A stretch of 64,000 nt of DNA from Oryzias latipes (Eukaryota > Chordata > Actinopteri > Beloniformes > Adrianichthyidae). A program made the translations under genes and the position numbers. Below, piece by piece: positions 22,721-32,353 of this stretch. The notes under the pieces are model-generated. The model did not search any database. It worked only from the letters and a program-made list of their open reading frames with translations, and was not told the DNA's origin. Each line of letters opens with the position of its first letter. Position 1 is the first letter of the stretch. Location of the stretch: NCBI RefSeq assembly GCF_002234675.1, contig NC_019859.2, forward strand, positions 28,887,973 to 28,951,972, read 5' to 3'.

Positions 22721-25248
22721 GTAAGTAGCCTCTATGTTCAACACTAACATCTACTGTCTTCATGTATTGATTGAGTCATTGTCTGGATACGTTTAGAAGG
22801 GAAGGCTGATAGGAAAAGTCAAATGACCGAGCATTCCACTGGTATTTAAACGCAGCACTCACAGACGAATTTGTGAGAAGTGAAAACAGTCTCACGGTAG
22901 ATCCGTGCGTAACTTTGGCTTCGTGTGTGTGTAACAAGGGATTCGTGCGTGTTTTTTAAAGATGTGTGTGTGTAAGTAGTTTCAAGCTGTTGTAATATTA
23001 ATTTGTGCATACGTAAATTGCATTTTGTATTTTTTTCATTTTATATTTTTTTTAACTTATACACAAAACGTATTATGTGAGTAACAAATCACGCACAAAT
23101 CCAAATATATGCACAAATCCTAATTTACGCACGCACAAAGCAAGAATATGCATACACAAATCCTAATTTACGCACAAATCAAGAATTACGCACGCACAAA
23201 TCTGACTGAGTCTAATTTCTCTCCATAAGATCTGAAGCTGTACTTTTAGAGACAAAAACCTTTGAAGTTGAACTTTTTGAAAGTGGGTTAGAAAAACACA
23301 AACACTTTTGGAGACAAAACTTCGTGTCACGAAGGCGACCCCCTCTGTTTTTTCTCTCTTTGTTTTGTCAAAATTGTGTTAGTGTGTGCATGTGTGTGCA
23401 CTTCTGTTAGAAATGTTTATGAGCTTCAGAAATTTAAACCACACGCTGCCGATCGTCATACTGCAGTTAAAAAATGCGGCAGGTTGGCGCATTAAGATGA
23501 TGCAAGTGGAAGACAACTGGAGTTGTGGATGCTCGTGATGGCGAGGCCCTCACAGCCGCACAGTGTTGGCGCTGTGGACCGAGCTCCTTCAACCAGAGGA
23601 GGAAACACTGAGACACTGTCTATGGGACAAGTTTCTTTCCCAGCTTCTCGTTGGGTTCAGCTGTTTTCCCCCTGAATGTGGGGCTGGGGCTGGACAGGGG
23701 GGTATGAACCCAACAGTCACAACAGACAAGTACTGGCAGGAAACAAGTGGATGGGAGGGAAAAGAAGACGTTTGGAGCAGCAATCATGCAGCAGATCTGC
23801 TTACACCATATTTCATCATTACTGTGGAGAAAAAAAACACAACTATTGATCCGCCCCACTGTCCCCCCCCCCCCCCACTGCCTTGCTCTGATACGGCCTT
23901 TCATTTCTGCATTTCTCTTTTCACTTCGCTGCACTTTCTGAAATTTGCAAACATAAGACTTTCCTGGAGTCAATTTTAGAGGCAAACAGATCATAAGCAA
24001 GCAGACACACAGCAGAGCTTCTTCCTCTGACACTAAGGAGGCAGACAGAGCATCATCAGCACCTGTGCAATCTGCTGCAATCCAGCGCCTGGAGTCTGCA
24101 AGCACAGCGGCGGTCTATGAAGCGGCCGCGGGGCGAGGGCCCGGCGGGGAGCTGCACACCGACGCCAGGGCCTTTCTGATCGCATCACCTGCTTCGCTTG
24201 TAAACAAAGGTTTGGTTTCAGGACAGAATATATTCTAACCTTAAAGAATAATAATTCATTTTATGGTTTCAACAAAAATGCGGTTCACTTTAGATCAATT
24301 GTAAAGAAAATCATATCTGGAACATTCAATGAATCTGAACTGGAAGCACAAAGTCACATTTCTACAACACTATTATAAAGCACAGATGACTGTTACATAT
24401 TAATTTATAGCATAATAAATGGCAGTATTACTGATGTCACCAGGTTTATGTCTGTCATAAACTGTGCCTCATCCAGCCGGCAGACCTGACCTGGACTGTA
24501 TGTCCAGGTTTCGTCTAATCCAGAAGAAACCTCAAAGAAAACGGCTTCTTTTAGGTTCAGGAAGTTCACCCAGACTTGAATCAGCTTGAGCGCATCGAGG
24601 CATGGACTCAGACACCTCAGGGTAACGCAGCAGTGTTCAGTTCTTTGGACTTTGTTCTGAGAGGAGAACCTTCACGTCACCGCGGTGAGATGTTTGAAAG
24701 TATGCTGCAAAGGTCAACTGATGTCAGCGTTCACGACTTCCCTTTCCAACGAGGAACTTGCACTCGCCGGTTTAACCTTGGAGCTCACTCACACACAGAG
24801 AGCGCAAGCAGATCTCTGACTTTGTCTTCCACAGTGACTCTCTCTGCACCTTCTCTCATACAAAACAGGGAAACTAGCTGTGGTAAGTAACAAGTGAAAA
24901 CGCCATCTGTCAGGCGAGAGCGCGTTTGCTGCGCCTCAGCATTTTCAGGGGAATGCCTTGAAGACAAAACGGGCCCTTGTTCTCAATCTCTCTGCAAATC
25001 CCATCTCTCATTCTTCCTCCCTCTTCCTTCATCCCCTCTTGCTCCTCACGCCTTGCCGCTCCGCCACCATCAGCAAAGTTGCACACATAAGCATTGGTCA
25101 GCGTTCAATTACCGTGAACGCCAGGGAAGGAAGGGAAAGTACTTGACAGAGAAATGCACTTCAAGCACTGATTAAATACTGATACAGAGTATAAAAAGCT
25201 AAGCCCCAGGTTGTGTGCGGGACACACAACTGGAAGAGGAAATGAGAA

Positions 25249-25250
<2 letters not shown>

Positions 25251-25283
<33 letters not shown>
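25251..25283 (+). repeat. (GT)n microsatellite
   Basis: An uninterrupted GT run of about 16 units just upstream, on the plus strand, of the mafg CpG island. Confidence 0.95.
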
Positions 25284-25284
<1 letters not shown>

Positions 25285-25619
25285 TGTGGGGGGGTCTTTT
25301 CTCTTCAATACAACTGTTTCATCATTATGACCCTCTATTACAGTACTTGCCAACTTGCTTACTACATACTTTTGATACACTCTGCAGAGTGCTGACTCCA
25401 AGCAAAGCTGCTGATATTGAGTCATTAGGGGGTGAAGTTTCTGTTTTTCCTGAGCCCACGGAGCTCCAGCAGATAGGAGCCGATCCACAGCAGAAAGGGG
25501 CCCGGTTCTGGTTTGGTTCTGAGTGGACCTTCGGCTGATTTCACTGTCAAAATAAAAACAATACACTTTTCATTTTTGACAACTTTCCATCAATGGGGCA
25601 GTGAAGTCAACAACTGAAT

Positions 25620-27070
25620 AATTCACAGTGACGAGCACGGCTGCGCGCACACGCACGCCGCTCCGAACGCACAAAACCAGCCACAATGACAGCTCCGGCA
25701 CAAAGGCGCAGCCGCGCACCTCCCTTCACCTTTTCCAGCTGCGGCGGGCCTGCAGACCGAGCCGAGCCCGAGCCCCGACGGGATTCGAGCTCCGGGGACC
25801 TTTGTCTGCCCCCTGCCATGTCGCCATAGCTCCACGACACCCCCACCGCTCCGCGAGCGTTGAGTTAAACATTATGATGAATCAGCATCTTCGCCGCGAG
25901 CCCAGCTGGTCCACAGCTGGGAGCACGCGCTGCCTGCTCCGGCCCTACGCGCGGCGGTCAGCTCCCTCCCCCAGCCGCCGAAGGCCCGACGTGGCGGCGC
26001 ACACAAAGCGAGGGACGGAGCAGCCGCTCCAACAGCGGGAGACCCCCTCCCCGCCGCCGGGACGCTGACAGCCCCCGCGGCTCCGTGTGACAGCCCGCGG
26101 TGCCGCGTGCTCGCCTCATTCACTCAAAGCTTTCACCCGAAGAGCAGCGTACGGACCTGGAGCCGCTCCCGAGCCCCGGTGGAACCGTTAAACCGAGAGC
26201 AGGCAGCCGCCTTCACCTGAACGAGCGCGCCGCGTCGGAGTCTGCCGCGGCTGCACAAGGACAGCCGCGGAGCTGCTGCTGCTGCCGCTGATGGTGCCGC
26301 TGATGCTGCCGAAGCTTTACGGTTGATCCCTCCGAGGAGTCACCGGCTAGTCCTGTTCGGTCCAACAGAACAGGGGATCCCCGGCACAGCCGCGCGCTCT
26401 AATTCCGACACATGCTCTTGTTCCTGTGACACTGACAGCCGCGGCCCCTTTGTGTCTGCGCTCACGGACGCACCAGCAGCTCCGTCGTGCGCGGCTGTCC
26501 CGGCTTCGGGCAGAGCGCGCACCGACAGCCGGCGGTGATGATTCAGCATTCCGGGTTCGCTACCCTTTAAACAGCAGCTGGAACGGAGCGGCGGCGCGGC
26601 AGCTCCCGGTGGCGGAAGCGGCTGCAGCGGGCGTGCTCACTCAGCAAATAGCAGCTCCACATTCAGCACTTTCTGAGCGGCACCAGCGCGGTTGGGAGCG
26701 CGCGGACTCACCTGAAGTCACACCGGCGCTGCCCGTTCACCGACGGTCTGAGGACGGAGACCGCTCCGCTGAGGAAACGTTTCTGCGCTCGCGCCTCCTC
26801 ACGGCTCTACAGTTATCCACTCCTTCCGCGCTTGTTTTAGTCTGTGGTCGGAGGCGCCAGACGTCAAATGATGTTTGGATCACATGGTTTCATTCATGAA
26901 GGAGCTACGCAACCCGGATTTAAAGAGACACGCAGCACTATTAGCACGCTGCGCGGGACAACGGGCGGCGTGGAAAAAGTGACAGACAGCTGCGCGCGGT
27001 TCTAAACTTGGAGCAGCGCTGATCCCGCAGTGAGACGCGGAGAAATTAAAACCCATCCCGTCGATCCTCA
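25620..27070 (-). promoter_or_regulatory. mafg: CpG island, probable mafg promoter and noncoding first exon
   Basis: GC content and CpG density rise sharply over this 1.4 kb (for example GCGCGCACACGCACGC, GCGCGGCGGTC, GAGCGGCGGCGCGGC) compared with AT-rich flanks. On the minus strand a consensus donor CTTCAG|GTGAGTCC lies at 26712/26711, and others such as GTTCAG|GTGAAG lie near 26215. One or more alternative noncoding first exons spliced to the acceptor at 12963 would fit the known structure of small MAF genes. Confidence 0.65.
26712..26900 (-). other. mafg: Putative mafg noncoding exon 1
   Basis: The right edge is unknown; the left edge is the donor CTTCAG|GTGAGTCC. It is inferred from the donor quality, CpG context and the orphan acceptor at 12963. 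Transcript data would be needed to place the start site. Confidence 0.4.
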
Positions 27071-27159
27071 CAGCCGCCTTGGACGTGGATGGTTTTTATA
27101 ATGTAGACTATTAGATTAAAAGAAAACGACTAAAAACAGGGAGTTAGCTCGTTAAGTCA

Positions 27160-28274
27160 AAATTCGAATCAGCCAATCACATGGCAGCAACTCAAGACAT
27201 ATGGACGTAGCAAAGACGATCTGCTGCAGTTCAAACCCAAACCAGGTGACTGAAGTGACCTTTAAAGTGGCATGGTTGTTGGCGCCAGACCTGCTGGTCT
27301 GATTATTTTGGAAACTGCTGATCAACTGGGATTTTCACCCACAACCATCTCTAGGGTTTATGGAGATGGATTGAAAAAGAGAAAATATCTAGTGAGCAGC
27401 AGTTCTGTGGGTGGAAATGCATTGTTGATGCCAGAGGTCAGAGGGGAACAACCAGACTGTTTCCAGTTGATAGAACTACAACAGGAACTCAAATAACCAC
27501 TGGTTTGCAGAAGAGCATCTCTGAATGTAAAACATGTCCAACCTTGATGCAGATGGGCTACAGCAGCAGAAGAAAACACCAGGTGCCACTCCTGTCAGCT
27601 AGGAACAGGAAACTGAGGCTATAATTCACACAGGCTCACCAAAACTGGACAATAGAAGATTGGAAAACGTTGTGTGGTCTGATGAGTCTCCATTTCTGAT
27701 GTAACATTTGGATATTGTCAAAATTTGGCATCAAGAACATTAAAGCATGGATCCATCCTGCCTAGTGGTTCAGGCTGCTGGTGAAGGTGCGATGTGTGGG
27801 GGGTATATTTCTTGCACACTTTGGACACCTTACTAACTGAGCATGGTTCCAACATCACAGCCTACCTGAGTATTGTTGCTGACCATGTCCATCCCTTTAT
27901 GACCACAGTGTTCCATCTTCTGATGGCTACTTCCAGCAGGAGAACCCGCCATGTCATGAAGCTGGAATCATCTCAGACTGGTTTCTTGAACATGACAATG
28001 AGTTCACCGGATTCAAATGGCCTCCACAGTCACCAGATCTCAACCCAATAGATCACCTTTGGGATGTGGTGGAACGGGAGATTGGCATCCTGGATGCAGC
28101 CGACAAATCTGCAGCAACTGTGTGACGCCGTCATGTCAATGTGAACCAAACTCTCTGAGGAATGTTTCCAGTACATTGTTGAATCTGTACCACCAAGGAT
28201 TAAGGCAGTTCTGAAGTCTAAAGGGGTCCAACCCCGCACTAGTAAGGTGTTCCTAATAAAGAGGCCGCTGAGTG
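27160..28274 (+). mobile_element. Degenerate Tc1/mariner element (second family)
   Basis: A near full-length but inactivated plus strand transposase: AATCAGCCAATCACATGG near the left, CGATCTGCTGCAGTTCAAAC, GGCATGGTTGTTGGCGCCAG, and TCACCAGATCTCAACCCAAT near the DDE region. The right end CCTAATAAAGAGGCCGCTGA matches the usual terminus of this fish family with two changes. Open frames at 27272-27496 and 27794-28051 are fragments of one broken gene. The left inverted repeat is missing. Confidence 0.85.
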
Positions 28275-29446
28275 CAGATCCAGCTGCTGCATTTCTGCAA
28301 ATAAGAAACCAGAGCAAACTCCCACTCTGGTACTACTAAGCTTTCATTTTCACAGAAAGACACCAAAGGTTAGAAACTGTACGCTTCAGAGAAACTGTAC
28401 TTACAAATAAAATAATATGCTTAATTTAGTATAATTTACAAGTAAATTGCTCCAAAACAGGAAAATCTAAACAAATCAGTCTTACAGTCTTTCAGAAGTC
28501 ATTCACTTGAGTGAAAATTGTCCCTTCAGCACAGTGACGACTTACATTTAACTTTTGTTGAAAGCTGACAAGTTGTTCTTTCTATACGTTTTACTTTCAC
28601 TTATGTAGATTTATGATGAAAACCCAGCATTCTTACACTTTCAATTGTAATGTTTTTTGTTTGAAACTTGTACCACTGCAATGAAATTAGTGAAAAAGGA
28701 TGTTGACTGTAAATATGGATCAGTGTGAAATAATCCTGCTTTGACAGCGCCACAAACTTTAACTATGTTGGACAAGGAGTTGAAATCCCAGAGAGACAAC
28801 AATCCTGCCTGTAATTAAAGCAACAGTGATGTGAGGTTTTCCTCCAACAACAGAAGACAGAAGCTTCATGACATCCGTTTGTGTTTGTATTGTACACAAA
28901 TATTGTCCAAAGAATTCAAAATGTTTTTCCTGTATTTGCAGTAAGATTTTAGACTATATGTGTGTCTTCCAATAGTGGCCAGTCTCTAATTGACGTCGGT
29001 CTCCAATAAACGCCGGGCCGGCTGGCAAAATGTTGGAATAAACGTCGGGGCTCATATTAAAAGATAAATGGCAATCCACACAAGTCCAAACTTATACTCT
29101 TTCAATTTCTTCAATGGGTGCTTATAATTTTACTTGAGTTATATTTTTTGAAGGAGCTGCTCTATAAAGGGAATAGGTGTTTTGGATCACAAACTTTTGG
29201 ACTTCTATTATTGTACTCCCCAGACGGGATTTTTTGCAGATACACAGATGTTGGCTGCCACTGATATTAAATATTCAAACATGTCTTTGCCTTCATTTAA
29301 CATTAGAAAGTAAATTAAATTTGTCATCCTTATCTGGGATTTCTACAGAGCCCGTGTCCTGACATTAAGATATAAAAATATATCTTGTTCCCACAGATTA
29401 ATATCTTGTTCCCACAGGTTATTATGTCGTTCGCACGAAATACTAT

Positions 29447-29592
29447 TCCGTTCCCACAAGATACTATTGCGTTCCCTCAAGATACTATTGCGTTCCCTCA
29501 AGATACTATTGCGTTCCCACAAGATACTATTGCGTTCCCTCAAGATACTATTGCGTTCCCTCAAAATACTATTCCGTTCCCTCGAAATGATT
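29447..29592 (+). repeat. 21-bp tandem repeat, left arm (7 units)
   Basis: Seven units with small differences (CCCTC or CCCAC, TTGCG or TTCCG). The 21-bp length is a multiple of three, which creates a repetitive open frame on both strands; this is not a gene. Confidence 0.9.
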
Positions 29593-30835
29593 AACTCGTG
29601 CGAACGCAATAATTATGTCGTTCGATCGCAATAATTATTCACGTCATAAATCATTCACGCGGATATGCCCTCTGTACGCCGGCAAAAGTACTAAGCCGCT
29701 TTCAGCGGTAACTTCCGTGTCTCTGTGACCCATATTCGTTCAAAAAAGGAACATGAAAAACAAAAATGATCACTTTATTACTGTCTCAATGAATATAAGA
29801 AAAATATCAAAAGATTTATGATAACTAGGCTGCTTTGTCATACGATAGCTCCTGCTAGGCTACTACTAGCTCCGCCGCAGAGCTCTTTGATGTATGCCGG
29901 CATTTGGGCAACTGGCTGGTCTGTTGACAGACAGCTGATATTGTAGTTTAGGGTCGAATAGGAATAATAATATTCAGGACTTGTCTTTTATTAACTTTAG
30001 TAGTCAGTTGCTTTACATTCGAAGGCTAATATGATATTTTTCAGATTTTCATCGAGAAAATAACAGATCGACCATTCTTGCTTTTATTTTTACCCCTATT
30101 GAATGCTCACAGAGACACGGAAGTAGCGGCAGGAAGCGGCTTTTGCAGCAAGATGACTGAGGGCGTACCAGATCATCATCGTGTGAATGAACGTGAATAC
30201 GATGGATGCTTCTGTGCTTTTTAAAATAAATAAATCTGTTCTCTAAACATCCTCCGTGTCTTCAATGCAATGTAATGAGACACACACAGACAGAAATGTG
30301 AAGGTATCTGCTGTAAATCTATGACGTAAATTAATAACAGGATCAATGATCGGCTAGTCAGTTAGCATGTATCCTTATAGCCTTCGAATGTAAAGCAACT
30401 GACTGCTTAAGTTAATAAAAGACAAGTCCTGAATATTATTATTTCTATTTGACCCTAAACTACGATATCAGCTGTCTGTCAACAGACCAGCCAGTTGCCC
30501 AAATGCCGGCATACATCAAAGAGCTCTGCGGCGGCGCTAGTAGCAGCCTAGCAGGAGCTATCGTATGACAAAGCAGCCTAGTTATCATAAATATTTTGAT
30601 ATTTTTCTTATATTCATTGAGACGGTAATAAAGTGATCATTTTTGTTTTTCATGTTCCTTTTTTGAACGAATATGGGTCACAGAGACACGGAAGTCACCG
30701 CTGAAAGCGGCTTTTGCCGCCGTACAGAGGGCATATCCGCGTGTATGACTTATGACGTGAATAATTATTGCGTTCGAACGGATTAATTATTGCGTTCGAA
30801 CGACATAATTATTGCGTTTGCACAAGTTAATCATT

Positions 30836-30922
30836 TCGAGGGAATGGAATAGTATTTTGAGGGAATGCAATAGTATCTTGGGGGAACGGAATAGTATCTT
30901 GTGGGAATGGAATAGTATTTCG
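30836..30922 (-). repeat. 21-bp tandem repeat, right arm (4 units)
   Basis: The inverted counterpart of the left-arm array with only four units, so the array length has changed since the arms were formed. Confidence 0.9.
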
Positions 30923-31482
30923 TGCGAACGACATAATAACCTGTGGGAACAAGATATTAATCTGTGGGAACAAGATATATTTTTATATCTTAATGTCAGG
31001 ACACGGGCTCCGTAGATTTCAAACTCTTCCAGCACTTTAAACAAAATATTTCTCTGGACACTATAACAAATTTCCTTTTTTTTTCACATAATGTCATAAA
31101 GTCAAGAATTAATTTACTTGAAATACTCCCACACCATTACACCTCCACCACCATGTCTCCTTTACTGTTTGTTTCTTCAGGCTTCCATTTTTTTCTGAGT
31201 TTCCCAAGTGTCATGAGGCCAAGTCAGATCGTGACTTCCTTTTCATTTCTTCCTCTTACCTACAAGTATCGAAAGTTGTCCCTGCTGGAGTCTCACTGTG
31301 GTCACATACGGGCCATTTGGATTTGAAAGGAAATTAGGGAAAATTAATTTTTTCATTTAATGACAGAGAGTTTCACACAGAAAATATCTACTGTGATTAT
31401 TTTCTTTTATTTTCCCTTTTTCAGACATTTTCAGAGTTAAAAGACCAAATAAATCAGATAATTATGAATATGTGCAAGAGGT

Positions 31483-31915
31483 GTGCAAGAGTCCACCTCA
31501 TTTCCTATTATCCTTTTGTTTACATGCTCTCCCACTAGCTTACAGCCCTCACAAACCCAAGCAAACAATAGCGGTGCAACAAAAACAGTGAGCAATGTTG
31601 AAGCTATCCAGCCGTGCAGTTTAGAGCCAGAAGTTCGCACAGATGAGGAAAACAAAACGTTTATGGATCTAGTCAACTGCAAATGGTTGCATCAGGATGG
31701 AGGGGAGCCGGGAGCTTGTGGCCCGCCGATTGCAGATTGTACGGAACAACTACAAACTTTTCCAAACTGCATTTTTACACCTGCTCCTGATTCACAACAA
31801 TTTGACTAAAGAAACACTCAGAAATACAGTTTTAATCTTAATTTTCTTTATATATGGCTTCCATCATGAGAAAAAGGCCACACCAAAAAAAACATTTTCA
31901 GTGGAGTAGGTCTTT
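31483..31915 (+). repeat. Dispersed repeat, copy related to 39337-39575
   Basis: Shares CAGATGAGGAAAACA and GGGAGCTTGTGGCCCGCC, in the same order and with similar spacing, with 39337-39575. It ends GTGGAGTAGGTCTTTAA, a common terminus of a fish repeat. It is open in one frame for about 100 codons but shows no known domain. Confidence 0.6.
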
Positions 31916-32285
31916 AACTGCTGTCATGATTCTAAACAAATCAGTAATACACCATTAGCTGAGCTGACAAAAAAATGACCAAACAGAGCTCTGCAGAAAC
32001 ATTGTTTTCCTTCACACGTGTGTTATTTCTGCTCTGCAAAAACAGCTTCAGTCTCTTTCAGACATGAATTCAGACCATCATCTCACCATCACGCATCCCC
32101 GTCACTTTCTGCTGACTCCTGCTTCTCTTCTGTCTTTTCAGTTTTTTCTGTTCATTTCATGGAGCTGCCAGGACTTTATGACAATGCTGTGAATTTTGGG
32201 AAGATCTAGTGTAGACCTGCAGACCTACATGTCAAATATGACATGTTTTCTCATTTCTCACATGCCCTTGTTGACACGTTACAAA

Positions 32286-32353
32286 ATGTGACTTTGTGGA
32301 AGATTCATAATGACTGACGATTTCAGTCATTATGAATCCTCCACAATGTCACG
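32286..32353. repeat. Near-perfect hairpin, about 31-bp arms
   Basis: ATTCATAATGACTGA and TCAGTCATTATGAAT face each other across a 5-nt loop (CGATT, 32318-32322). Pairing continues outward through GTGGA/TCCAC and GTGAC/GTCAC with few mismatches. It may be a tiny MITE or a structured transcript; neither is proven. Confidence 0.75.

Larger units (their letters stand above)
22018..23233. mobile_element. Large foldback element with exon-like loop
   Basis: Two inverted arms of 447 bp (22018-22464 and 22787-23233) flank a 322-bp loop. The ends read AGATCTTATGGAGAGAAATT and its complement. The arms contain diverged short subrepeats of the types GGATTTGTGCGTGCGTAA and TTACGCACACACGAAGCC. Arms match closely, with a few substitutions and small indels. 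A clear target duplication cannot be read because AGATCT itself is palindromic. The loop is non-repetitive: CCAGTAGGGGGCACTG (CTCF-like) at 22621, CTTCCGG (ETS-like) just after, then ATGGCGGCC and a GTAAGT donor. No transposase is present. The superfamily is not identified. Confidence 0.85.
12964..26711 (-). other. mafg: mafg 5' intron (about 13.7 kb), repeat-rich
   Basis: Lies between the acceptor of the ATG exon (12963) and the best upstream donor (26711). No conserved coding exon was found. It holds a Tc1-derived MITE, a deleted Tc1 copy, a hAT remnant, an inverted pair of dispersed repeats, one large foldback element and several (GT)n and poly-G tracts. The stretches 17.1-18.0, 19.1-20.5, 20.7-22.0 and 23.3-25.2 kb show only anonymous non-coding sequence. 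Confidence 0.7.
29343..31015. mobile_element. Large foldback element with 21-bp tandem units in its arms
   Basis: The left arm (29343 to about 30030) and right arm (about 30377 to 31015) are inverted copies with ends CTACAGAGCCCGTGTCCTGA and its complement (one mismatch). A 4-bp direct repeat ATTT flanks the element (29339-29342, 31016-31019). Near each end the arms carry 21-bp units of the type TACTATTGCGTTCCCTCAAG: seven in the left arm and four in the right. A loop of about 346 bp contains a third, diverged copy of the arm segment CACAGAGACACGGAAGT. No transposase is present. Confidence 0.85.

Noticed and set aside
23563..23979. 138-codon plus strand open frame near the first foldback element, as a second exon for the loop ATG exon
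   Set aside because: No homology, no good acceptor in matching phase that I could support, and it contains a poly-C tract.
29447..29592. CRISPR-like array
   Set aside because: Vertebrate nuclear DNA; contiguous 21-bp tandem units without unique spacers.
29343..29609. Repeat protein with ERNSILR units
   Set aside because: The 21-bp tandem unit is divisible by three, so it stays open by arithmetic. It belongs to a transposon arm and appears again inverted at 30812-31015.
30110..30200. Captured exon in the loop of the second foldback element (ATGACTGAGGGCG)
   Set aside because: The segment aligns with the arm sequence around CACAGAGACACGGAAGT, so it is a decayed arm copy; no splice donor follows.
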